Source: Acidobacteriota bacterium
GTDB lineage: Bacteria > Acidobacteriota > Terriglobia > UBA7540
DNA: 40,576 nucleotides
Assembly: GCA_021827245.1 (NCBI GenBank)
Contig: JAKAWN010000009.1
Coordinates: 1 to 40,576, forward strand
Direction: 5' to 3'
The position numbers and the translations under genes were made by a program. How positions within the stretch are numbered: position 1 is the first letter of the stretch; each line of letters begins with the position of its first letter. Shown here piece by piece: positions 33,832 through 40,576 of the stretch. A model generated the notes under the pieces. It was not told where the DNA came from. It saw only the letters and a list, made by a program, of their open reading frames with translations, and ran no database searches.

Positions 33832-35103
33832 ATGGCGACAGGAACCGGGCGCTTGAGGCGATGGCAAGTGTCAAGTGATCGAGCGAAACCTTTTTTGGCG
33901 ATGGCGTTCTGCGCGCTGACCGCTCTGTGTCTTTCAGGCCTCACGGCCGCCGCGCAGGTCAACACGCGCGTCTTACTGGTGAGTGGTTCAGGAGTGCCTG
34001 GGCTTCCAGGTTTCACGTTAGGGGCTTTTCACGATCTGGCCATGAATGGGAATAAGCAGATTGTCTTTCGAACCACGCTCGAAAGTCCGCGCGCCAACCT
34101 GAAGGCGGTCGTCAAGTCCCACGGTGTATCGTTTTCGGTTGTCGCCTTCCAGGGGCTTGTCTCTCCCGTTTCGGGCGAACAGTATGAATCTTTCGGCGCT
34201 CCCAGCATCAATCACGCGGGTGTCGTGGCCTTTACTGCAGCGTTGAAAGCCAGCGCAGGGGAAGGTGCGCCGACAGCGGCCATCGTCAGGGTGCAAGGCA
34301 GCAGTTCTGACCTAGTCGCCGCCAATGGAGGCGGAGGCTCGGAAAATCTCGGCGAAGTCTTCAAGGCTTTTTCGGACCCGGTCATCGGTTCGGGCGGAGA
34401 AGTCGTGTTCGGGGCGCGCTCGGCCGGGCCAAGTCCTCAATCAGGTTTGTATTTGTGGTTGTCGCAGGGCATTCATCCCATCCAATTGCCCAAAGGTTTT
34501 CGGTTGGGGCCGCACGATCTTCTCGAGCCGATATTTGCCAGCCATGATGAAGCCGTATTCGTGCGGCAGGGCGTCGATAAGGCGGCTGCGCGGGAGCAAT
34601 TTTTCAGGGCAGTGGCGATCCGGAATTTCCAGCAACTGAATCCCCCGCCAAAGTCTTCTCAGACTGTGCAGGTCCTGGCCCCGCGGCCGCAACAGAAACC
34701 GGTCCAGATGCTGCTGGTTCTACTCCAGGGTGATCATGCGGAAACAGCGGTGCTGGCTGGTGATCCTTTGCAGCCTGTTGTGGCCGAAATCGGCCCGGGA
34801 GTGGGCGCGCAGGGCAGCTCTTCATTTGCGGAAATCGAGGGTCAGGCGGCGGGGCGCCGCAGTGGCACCGTCATCTTTGCCGGAAATCCCGACGCACAGA
34901 AGGACGCGTTTGGCCCGTCCTGTTTTTGCGGAGGGCAGGTAACTCGTTTGACAACTCCTGCCGATTTTGGCCTCCTTCTCAATGGGCTGAACGGCAGGCC
35001 GATCGATTCGCTCGCGGGGGATGGCCATGGAACGGTGGCGCTGATCGCTCCGGTGGGAACCCAACCGGGCAGCAACGCCATCTTCGTGTGCAACATTCCT
35101 TGA
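33832..35103 (+). CDS. Secreted repeat protein of DUF7453-like type
   Basis: A 423-residue protein with a signal sequence (basic to residue 19, hydrophobic 20-38, ending TAAAQ). The body is built from recurring short units such as MNGNKQIVFRTTL, INHAGVVAFTAAL, IGSGGEVVFGARS and SGTVIFAGN, that is, a turn, Gly, then VVF-x-A. That pattern is seen in exported beta-propeller-like proteins with NxxGxVVFxA repeats. No catalytic motif is visible. It is probably a surface or periplasmic protein of unknown role, alone on its transcript. Confidence 0.65.
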   Translation: MATGTGRLRRWQVSSDRAKPFLAMAFCALTALCLSGLTAAAQVNTRVLLVSGSGVPGLPGFTLGAFHDLAMNGNKQIVFRTTLESPRANLKAVVKSHGVSFSVVAFQGLVSPVSGEQYESFGAPSINHAGVVAFTAALKASAGEGAPTAAIVRVQGSSSDLVAANGGGGSENLGEVFKAFSDPVIGSGGEVVFGARSAGPSPQSGLYLWLSQGIHPIQLPKGFRLGPHDLLEPIFASHDEAVFVRQGVDKAAAREQFFRAVAIRNFQQLNPPPKSSQTVQVLAPRPQQKPVQMLLVLLQGDHAETAVLAGDPLQPVVAEIGPGVGAQGSSSFAEIEGQAAGRRSGTVIFAGNPDAQKDAFGPSCFCGGQVTRLTTPADFGLLLNGLNGRPIDSLAGDGHGTVALIAPVGTQPGSNAIFVCNIP

Positions 35104-35249
35104 AGGAGTTGTCCGCACACATTGCAGACACCGCCACACGCTATGCATGTGCGCCGATGGCAAGGCAGGCCATGGGTGTTGAGCAAAGGCTCGCACGGAC
35201 GGCAGAGCTCGCCGTCTATGCGTTCCCCCGTTCAAAGCTCGGGACCTGG

Positions 35250-36605
35250 CTACACCACTAATTTCCACGGCGCGCGATAATTGCGCGTGACGTATTGTTC
35301 GGCTTTGCTCCCGCCGGAAACCAGCTTCTGGTTTTTCACATCCCACACGATCCGTTCATTGCTGCGGAAAGCCACGTTTCCGAGCAGGCAGGCGCTGGTT
35401 GAGCGGTGGCCGATCTCGATATCGGAAATCGGGCGCTTGCGCGTTTTCACACAGTCGAGGAAATTCCGCACATGATCGAAGTGCGAATCGTTGACTGACT
35501 TCATCTGCATGGAAGGTATTCGCGGGACCGGCTGACCATCCCAAAGGCGCTCTTCTGGAATCACCTCAAAGCCGCTGCGATCAACGAAGAGGGTTCCGTC
35601 GGTGCCATGGAACTCAATGCCGTAGCCCTTGTTGTACATTGAATTGGCGTTGTCCCAGCGGTTCTCGTAGACGCAAACAAAATCCGGATTCTGATACTCG
35701 TACGTAACCTGAAGCGTGTCCGGAGTTTCGGCATTGTCTTTGATGTAATATTTCCCGCCCTGGCCGGTGATGACGGTGGGGCCTTCCAGCTTCATGGCCC
35801 AGTGGACGATGTCGATGAGATGGACGCCCCAGTCGGTCATATATCCGCCCGCGTAGTCCCAGAAATAACGAAATGTTGACCATCGCGGTGGAAGGTGAGG
35901 ATCGGGCCCGAAACGGTTCCAGTTGAAGGGAACTTTGGGGGCCGGGCCGAGCCAGGTGTTCCAGTCGAGATCGGCGGGTGGGTTCGAATCGGGGATGTCA
36001 CCGATACCTTGCGGATACTCGTTGGCATAATTCCAGGTGCGGACAAAGCTGACCTTGCCGATGAACCCATCCTGCACCAGTTTGACGGCCTTCTGGAAAT
36101 GGATGCCGGACCGCTGCTGTGTTCCCACTTGGACCACGCGATTGTTCTTGCGTGCGGCTTCCACCATCAGGATGCCTTCGTCGATGGTGTGGCAGATGGG
36201 TTTCTCGACGTATACATCTTTGCCCGCTTTGCAAGCGTCAACCATCACCAGGGGGTGCCAGTGGTCAGGTGTCCCAATGACGATTACATCGATATCCTTG
36301 CGGTCGAGGATCTGGCGGAAGTCGCTGTAGGTTTGCGCATTGCCACCGGCAGACTTCAGTCCTTCGTCGAGATTTGGCTTGTAGACATCGCACAAAGCTG
36401 CGATTTCAACATCCGGTTGCCTGCGAAACTCCATGAGGTCGCTGCGTCCCTGCCGGCCGGTGCCGATGACTCCTACCATCACCTTGTCACTGGGAGCCAC
36501 CTGCGCCGCCCTGCCCAAGGCTGGAAATCCGATGCCCGCCCCGGCGGCGCCGACGGCGGCTCTCTTGATGAATTCACGCCGATCAATATCTTGACCCATA
36601 GTCAA
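35250..36605 (-). CDS. Tat-exported Gfo/Idh/MocA-family oxidoreductase
   Basis: A 451-residue protein with a twin-arginine signal (DRREFIKRAAVGAAGAGIGFP, residues 7-27). The N-terminal Rossmann domain has VGVIGTGRQGRSDL near 44, then IGTPDHWHPLVMVDAC and VEKPICHT near 135 (the EKP catalytic Lys). The C-terminal dimer domain includes WGVHLIDIVHWAM. Members oxidise or rearrange sugars and glycosides with tightly bound NAD(P); Tat-exported members are numerous in Planctomycetota and Acidobacteriota polysaccharide use. The substrate is unknown. Confidence 0.88.
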   Translation of the reverse strand: MTMGQDIDRREFIKRAAVGAAGAGIGFPALGRAAQVAPSDKVMVGVIGTGRQGRSDLMEFRRQPDVEIAALCDVYKPNLDEGLKSAGGNAQTYSDFRQILDRKDIDVIVIGTPDHWHPLVMVDACKAGKDVYVEKPICHTIDEGILMVEAARKNNRVVQVGTQQRSGIHFQKAVKLVQDGFIGKVSFVRTWNYANEYPQGIGDIPDSNPPADLDWNTWLGPAPKVPFNWNRFGPDPHLPPRWSTFRYFWDYAGGYMTDWGVHLIDIVHWAMKLEGPTVITGQGGKYYIKDNAETPDTLQVTYEYQNPDFVCVYENRWDNANSMYNKGYGIEFHGTDGTLFVDRSGFEVIPEERLWDGQPVPRIPSMQMKSVNDSHFDHVRNFLDCVKTRKRPISDIEIGHRSTSACLLGNVAFRSNERIVWDVKNQKLVSGGSKAEQYVTRNYRAPWKLVV

Positions 36606-36886
36606 TCCTCCATTCCTTGAGGTCTGAGTTTACGAATCCGCAGCAGATTCTTATCACATTGTTGCGAAGAGGGAAAGTAAAGTTGTGGTTGGGCGCTGAG
36701 ACGACTGCAATTTCGCCCCGGGTCCCTGGGCAGGGAAGTGGCAACAGATTGATTCCAATCGGGCGCCGGCAGGACTGCGCTTGCTGTCGCTCGTTGACGG
36801 CAAGCGATGGCTGCGCCGGAGTTTATTACCGGTGATCGTGAATCTCGCCGCGATTGGCGCTGTAGGTGACCACCTGTTCACACCGC

Positions 36887-38149
36887 TCAGGCCGGAATTT
36901 GGTGGAAGAAAAAGGAGGTAAGCAGCAGGATCGTGAGGATAATCATGACAACGCAGGTGACCCAGGCAATGGTGTTGAATGCCCGAGTGTTCTTGTGAGC
37001 GCCCATCAGGTCTTCGCGGTTTGAGAGACGCAGCATGAAGATCAGAACAAAGGGCAACATGATGCCGTTGATCACCTGCGAAAGCAAGATGATGGGCACC
37101 TGCATGCCCTCGCTGAGAAGCACCACGGCCAGTGCACCGAGCGCGATCAGGCCGGTATAAAGCCAGTAAAAAGTCGGAGCTTCTTCCACACGCTTGTCGA
37201 TGCCTGATTCTAGACCCAGGCCCTCGCATACGTAATAGGCGGTGGCCAGCGGCAGGATGCAGGCCGAAAGCAGCGCGGCGTTGACCAGGCCGAAGGCAAA
37301 CAGTGCGGTTGCCGCACTGCCCGCGAGCGGCCGTAAGGCCAGCGCAGCGTCTGCGGCGTCATGGATCTCCCGGTGCCCACTGGCGTAAATGGTAGCGGCG
37401 CATGCCACGATGATAAAGAAGGCAACCACGTCCGTGATGACGCAACCCACGATGACATCCCAGCGCGAGTAAACATAATCCTTGAGCTTAATGCCCTTCT
37501 CGACAACCGCCGACTGGAGGTAGAACTGCATCCAGGGAGCGATTGTCGTGCCAACCAAGCCGATGATCATGTAGAGATAGCTGTGGCCCACCTCGACCGT
37601 GGGACGGAAGACGCTGACCACCGATTCTTTCCAGGCCGGGTGGGCAAGAAAGCATGAAACGGGATAAGCGATGTAAAAGACACAGGCGACCAGGAAGACC
37701 TTTTCGACAAACCGGTAGGTCCCCTTTACCACCAGCGCCCAGACAATGATCGCCCCAAGCGGCACGATAATATACCGGCTGGCGCCGAAAACGGACATTC
37801 CCGAGGCGAGCCCGGCAAACTCGGAGATGGTATTGCCCAGGTCCGCCACCAGCAGGCAAACCATCAGGATGAAGGTGGCGCGAAAGCCGTACTCTTCGCG
37901 GATCAGATCCGCAAGGCCCTTGCCGGTCACCACCCCCATGCGCGCCACCATTTCCTGCACCACAATCAGCGCAATGGTGACGGGAATCAGCGTCCAGAGC
38001 AAAGAATAACCGAATTTCGCTCCCGCAACCGAGTAAGTGTAAATACCTCCAGGATCGTTATCGACATTCGCCGTAATGATCCCCGGCCCTACCACGGCCA
38101 GAAAGATCAGCAACCTGGTCCGATAGCTTTTTAACTGCCTGCGGTTCAT
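36887..38149 (-). CDS. NRAMP-family divalent metal transporter, NRMT-like (probable Mg2+)
   Basis: A 420-residue membrane protein with about 11 helices, the NRAMP length. Helix 1 reads VGPGIITANVDNDPGGIYTY: the metal-site motif DPGN of Mn/Fe NRAMPs is DPGG here. Helix 6 reads GLVGTTIAPWMQFYLQSAVV: the motif MPHN, whose Met gives the soft ligand for Mn and Fe, is APW with Ala at the Met position. Loss of that Met and the Asn-to-Gly change are as I recall for NRMT proteins (Eggerthella lenta type) that carry hydrated Mg2+. It lies 83 bases after the MgtE-like gene, in the M-box-controlled operon, which supports magnesium as substrate. Confidence 0.85.
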   Translation of the reverse strand: MNRRQLKSYRTRLLIFLAVVGPGIITANVDNDPGGIYTYSVAGAKFGYSLLWTLIPVTIALIVVQEMVARMGVVTGKGLADLIREEYGFRATFILMVCLLVADLGNTISEFAGLASGMSVFGASRYIIVPLGAIIVWALVVKGTYRFVEKVFLVACVFYIAYPVSCFLAHPAWKESVVSVFRPTVEVGHSYLYMIIGLVGTTIAPWMQFYLQSAVVEKGIKLKDYVYSRWDVIVGCVITDVVAFFIIVACAATIYASGHREIHDAADAALALRPLAGSAATALFAFGLVNAALLSACILPLATAYYVCEGLGLESGIDKRVEEAPTFYWLYTGLIALGALAVVLLSEGMQVPIILLSQVINGIMLPFVLIFMLRLSNREDLMGAHKNTRAFNTIAWVTCVVMIILTILLLTSFFFHQIPA

Positions 38150-38232
38150 GGGTCAACGTTGCCGGCGATCGCGCGGTAGCGGCCTGCCTTTCTTGCGTGC
38201 GGGTCAAAACTTCAGGAGGGAGGGGACTCCCT

Positions 38233-39474
38233 TTACCTGCGGCCGACGACTAGGTCGAGAACATCGTCCGCTGTCACCACGCCCGCCAGGTGCTCCTTGT
38301 CATCCAATACCGGAAGAGCCAGAAGGTTATACTTCCTGAACAGGTCAATCACCGCCTTCGCGTCCGTTTCTGTCGGTACACTATGGACCTCTCCGCTGGA
38401 AAGCTGCCTCAGCGGGGTCTTGGCGGGCGCCAGGAGAATGCGCGCCAGGGGTACAGTGCCCACCAGGTGTTCCTGCGCGTCGATCAAGAAGACGGAGTGT
38501 ACGGATTCGAGCGCCCCCTCGAACTCTTTCATAGCCTCGATGACGTTTTCGACGGTCGCACCCGCATCGAGCGCAACGTAATGAGTGGTCATCAGGGCCC
38601 CGGCAGTATCTTCCTCAAAACCCAGCAGCTCCTTGACTTCCTGTGCTCCTTCTTTTTCCATGTCGGCCAGCAGCTTGGCCGAGGTCTCAGGAGGCAACTC
38701 CTGCAGGACGTCGGCGGCCTCGTCCGGCGCCATTTCATCCACGATGTCCGCCGCTTTCTCGACGGGGATGCTCTCCAGCAACTGGGCCTGCATCGAGGTC
38801 GGAATCTCAGAGATGGCCTGCGCGGCTGTTTCATGATCAAGCGCCTCAATCACCGACCTCTGCTCGTCGCGGCTCAGTTCTTCCAGGATGTCCGCAATGT
38901 CCGCCGGATGCAGGCGCGCCAGCCGCTCATAGGAAATCCGCAGCTTCAGCCGACGGGAAACGTCCGGTTCAATCAGGTTGACAAACTCCCAGCGGATCGT
39001 TTTGGACGGAATAAAGCTGGAAATCTTCCGGATGGTGTGCTTGGCGGTCAGCCCCTGCAGCAGGCGGCGCACGGCGGCAGCCAGCCCCACATTCACGGCC
39101 AGCACGCGCAGTTCGGTATGTCCGTCGGTGGGCTGAATCTCCAGGTCAATATCGTTCACGCGCACCACTTTGCGATGGTTCACGTCAATCACCTGCTGGT
39201 CGAGGACGTCTTTCTTTACTCTAAGCAGCTCTCCCAAAGGCTTGTTGCTGTGGATCTCGCTGCGCGTCACCGACGCCTGTGCGGAGCGCACGGTGATCGA
39301 TTGCATCTGCTCGCGGGCGATATGAATCAGCCTCTTGTCGATTGTCTTCACAAAATAAGCCGCCACGCGCAGGGCATTCTGGTTGGGGTCAATTCCCAAG
39401 TCAATCACGCGCCCCAGGTAGGCGCCCATCACGTCATAAGCCGGCAGATTCTCAATTTCGCTAAAGTAAATCAT
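38233..39474 (-). CDS. Soluble MgtE N-domain/CBS protein with PRC-barrel-like N-terminus
   Basis: A 413-residue protein with no membrane helix. Residues about 1-90 form a PRC-barrel-like beta domain (LPAYDVMGAYLGRVIDLGID), a second similar beta region may follow to about 150, residues about 180-280 are the helical MgtE N-domain (LARLHPADIADILEELSRDE, IVDEMAPDEAADVLQELP), and residues about 285-410 are a CBS pair (DTAGALMTTHYVALDAGATV, AVIDLFRKYNLLALPVLDD, VVTADDVLDLV). In true MgtE these two domains sense Mg2+ and gate the attached channel; here the channel domain is missing and the next gene is an NRAMP-type transporter. GGGAGGAAGCG precedes the ATG. I infer a separate magnesium sensor for that transporter. 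Confidence 0.9.
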   Translation of the reverse strand: MIYFSEIENLPAYDVMGAYLGRVIDLGIDPNQNALRVAAYFVKTIDKRLIHIAREQMQSITVRSAQASVTRSEIHSNKPLGELLRVKKDVLDQQVIDVNHRKVVRVNDIDLEIQPTDGHTELRVLAVNVGLAAAVRRLLQGLTAKHTIRKISSFIPSKTIRWEFVNLIEPDVSRRLKLRISYERLARLHPADIADILEELSRDEQRSVIEALDHETAAQAISEIPTSMQAQLLESIPVEKAADIVDEMAPDEAADVLQELPPETSAKLLADMEKEGAQEVKELLGFEEDTAGALMTTHYVALDAGATVENVIEAMKEFEGALESVHSVFLIDAQEHLVGTVPLARILLAPAKTPLRQLSSGEVHSVPTETDAKAVIDLFRKYNLLALPVLDDKEHLAGVVTADDVLDLVVGRR

Positions 39475-39488
39475 CGCTTCCTCCCGCA

Positions 39489-39514
39489 GGAGAGCGCCGC
39501 GGGGTTGGCTCTCC
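39489..39514 (-). promoter_or_regulatory. Hairpin just before the MgtE-like gene
   Basis: GGAGAGC and GCTCTCC pair around a 12-base GC-rich loop. The stem ends a few bases before the ribosome binding site GGGAGGAAG of the MgtE-like gene and might influence translation or mRNA stability. Confidence 0.4.
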
Positions 39515-39550
39515 GGTTACCGGGCCAAAAACCGGGCTTGAAAACCGCCC

Positions 39551-39593
39551 GAAAAATCAAGAACCCCGTGTGAGCCGCCGCTCCCACGGGGTT
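39551..39593 (-). terminator. Second intrinsic terminator of the M-box leader
   Basis: On the minus strand AACCCCGTG and CACGGGGTT form a perfect 9-base stem (39562-39593) followed by CTTGATTTTT. It lies between the riboswitch and the MgtE-like start codon and is a good expression-platform element. Confidence 0.7.
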
Positions 39594-39627
39594 GAAAAAT
39601 CCACCCAGGCCGAACCTTCGGCTGGGT
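39594..39627 (-). terminator. First intrinsic terminator of the M-box leader
   Basis: On the minus strand ACCCAG-CCGAA pairs with TTCGG-C-CTGGGT (39603-39627, one bulge) and GGATTTTTC follows. It sits about 25 bases after the aptamer end and just before the second terminator. Confidence 0.7.
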
Positions 39628-39651
39628 AACCTCCTGGTCTGAGCTTCAGCT

Positions 39652-39800
39652 CCACACAACGTACGCTCCCCGTCCCTTTGAGGATAGCCACCTTAGGCAG
39701 AGCCTTAATCCGGCCATGCCTGCTCTACCCGTTGGCGCGTCTCCGCGTTTCCGGGCAGTGGCTTGTGTTTGCGTGGTAACCTCGCCTAACGAGGCTTGCA
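39652..39800 (-). promoter_or_regulatory. M-box (ykoK) magnesium riboswitch
   Basis: The minus strand shows the conserved M-box order: CGTTAGGCGAGG at the 5' side (39779-39790 region), then GCCACTGCCC, AAACGCGGAGACGCGCCAAC and GGGTAGAGC, ATTAAGGCTC, and at the 3' side GGGGAGCGTACG. These match the invariant CGUUAGGUGAGG, CUGCCC, AGACGCCAA and GGGU elements of M-box aptamers, which bind Mg2+ and shut off Mg2+ transporter genes. The outer P1 helix is not obvious, so the ends are approximate. Two terminators follow, fitting transcriptional control when magnesium is plentiful. Confidence 0.9.
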
Positions 39801-39856
39801 CTCACTCTTGTATGCCTCTAATGCCTCCTGCCACTACCCAAAAGTGTCCATTAACC

Positions 39857-39885
39857 TTCATACAAACAGCCCCAGGGTTTGTCAA
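39857..39885 (-). promoter_or_regulatory. Promoter of the magnesium module
   Basis: On the minus strand a perfect -35 TTGACA (39880-39885), a 17-base spacer and TATGAA (39857-39862) predict a start near 39850, about 50 bases before the M-box aptamer. Confidence 0.7.
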
Positions 39886-39911
39886 GAAAAAAGGGGGCCG
39901 TGCGGCACGGC
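39886..39911 (-). terminator. Intrinsic terminator after the ThuA-domain gene
   Basis: On the minus strand GCCGTG-CCG-CACGGC (39897-39911) is followed by CCCCTTTTTTC. It begins about 48 bases after the ThuA stop and directly abuts the next promoter. Confidence 0.75.
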
Positions 39912-39958
39912 ATCATCTTCCTTGTTCCCTGAGCAAATCACCCTTCTCTCAACTGGCC

Positions 39959-40576
39959 CTACTTCAGCCTGCCCATGGCGTACTTGATGCCGTTCAGCAG
40001 CAATTCCTGGTACCACTTGCTGTTCCAGACGGCGTCTTCGTGGCCAAGAGCGGTGTAGAATACCCGGCCCCTGCCGTCGCGGCGGGTCCAGGCCAGCGGC
40101 CAGCCGTAGAAGCGGAAATGAACGTTCGGCTTGTGCAGGTCTACCGATTTCGGGTCCAGACGCAGCAGCACGTGTGACGTCTTGTACTGGAAGTCGGCGA
40201 TCTGGTAAATCTCATCGTTCACCTGGAACGACTTGCCCAGGAAACTAACGATGGGGCTCGACGGGTCCACCACATCCACGGTCACGAGTTGGTGCCAGGG
40301 ATGATCATTGAAATAGCCGCCGATCAGTTCCAGGTAGGGCTCCCACTCGTAGAAAGTGTCCGTGGCGCTGTGGACCCCCACGAACCCGTGTCCGGAGCGG
40401 ACAAAGTTGATGAAAGCATCTTTCTCGGCCTGGTTCATGGGCAGTTCGCCTGTGGTGTAGAACATCACCACGTCGTATTTCTTCAGGTTCTCGGGCGTAA
40501 AGGCCCCGACATCTTGTGTGATTGTCGTGTCGAACAGGCCGGAACGTTCCCCGATCTCTTTCACGATGGCCTCAGA
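39959..40576 (-). CDS. ThuA-domain protein, 5' part outside window
   Basis: The frame is open past the right edge (SEAIVKEIGERSG), so the N-terminus is missing; about 205 residues are visible. This is the ThuA-like (glutamine amidotransferase-like, trehalose utilisation) fold: LKKYDVVMFYTTGELPM, FVRSGHGFVGVHSATDTFYEW, IGGYFNDHPWHQLVTVDVVD, DEIYQIADF and the end GRVFYTALGHEDAVW. Members act on or bind sugars, and secreted forms are common with Gfo/Idh/MocA enzymes in Planctomycetota and Acidobacteriota. Whether this one is exported cannot be seen. A strong terminator separates it from the magnesium module. Confidence 0.9.
   Translation of the reverse strand, partial: SEAIVKEIGERSGLFDTTITQDVGAFTPENLKKYDVVMFYTTGELPMNQAEKDAFINFVRSGHGFVGVHSATDTFYEWEPYLELIGGYFNDHPWHQLVTVDVVDPSSPIVSFLGKSFQVNDEIYQIADFQYKTSHVLLRLDPKSVDLHKPNVHFRFYGWPLAWTRRDGRGRVFYTALGHEDAVWNSKWYQELLLNGIKYAMGRLK

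Noticed and set aside
38290..39573. Long plus-strand frame (427 codons) opposite the MgtE-like gene
   Set aside because: No recognisable motif; the minus strand encodes clear MgtE_N and CBS domains with a ribosome binding site and leader.

Overview
The window reads as a bacterial chromosome segment, most likely from the phylum Acidobacteriota (class Terriglobia or near relatives). The evidence is moderate to high GC, housekeeping clusters in conserved bacterial order (rpmH-rnpA-yidD-yidC-jag-mnmE, tilS next to ftsH, rpsO-pnp), and several small hypothetical families, pseudopilin remnants and TPR remnants of a kind I associate with that phylum. The assignment is inference from gene content; no rRNA gene is present.

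Left edge (1-1.8 kb): an accessory scar. The N-terminus of an ISAzo13-type transposase (minus strand, cut by the window) abuts a tyrosine recombinase that has lost its N-terminus and carries a one-base frameshift. Its shifted frame runs straight through a tRNA-Leu(UAG) gene. A small double zinc-ribbon gene follows. From 1.8 to 8.4 kb come murJ and, convergent to it, the operon rpmH-rnpA-yidD-yidC-jag-mnmE, with overlapping start and stop codons at its head, then a divergent PspC-domain gene. From 8.6 to 12 kb lie an NCS2 purine permease, an EVE/PUA-like protein and a zinc-dependent glucose dehydrogenase resembling archaeal GlcDH.

The middle (12-22.4 kb) mixes housekeeping genes (M48 metalloprotease, greA, thiE, HpcH/HpaI aldolase, ftsH, tilS) with decayed sequence: a TPR gene with an in-frame stop, a palindromic repeat cluster upstream of tilS, and a roughly 0.7 kb tract with a good promoter, repeats and a pseudopilin remnant but no intact gene. 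From 22.4 to 26.4 kb are an amidohydrolase, a secreted SnoaL/NTF2-like protein, a ferric-reductase-like flavocytochrome with a small membrane partner, and a TlpA-type thioredoxin.

From 26.9 to 29.5 kb a tightly coupled operon encodes a membrane GT2 glycosyltransferase, two different PTPS-family proteins in tandem and GTP cyclohydrolase I (folE). The PTPS pair resembles eukaryotic 6-pyruvoyl-tetrahydropterin synthase, and the second copy lacks the catalytic histidine. rpsO-pnp, a STAS protein, a secreted repeat protein and a Tat-exported Gfo/Idh/MocA oxidoreductase follow.

The most interesting region is 36.9-39.9 kb (minus strand). A strong promoter, an M-box (ykoK) magnesium riboswitch and two intrinsic terminators precede a soluble protein made of a PRC-barrel-like region, an MgtE N-domain and a CBS pair, with no membrane domain. 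It is followed by an NRAMP-family transporter whose metal-site motifs (DPGG, APW) differ from Mn/Fe NRAMPs and fit the magnesium-transporting NRMT type. I read this as a two-component magnesium uptake module in which an MgtE-like cytosolic sensor is a separate protein paired with a different transporter fold. A ThuA-domain gene, cut by the right edge, ends the window.
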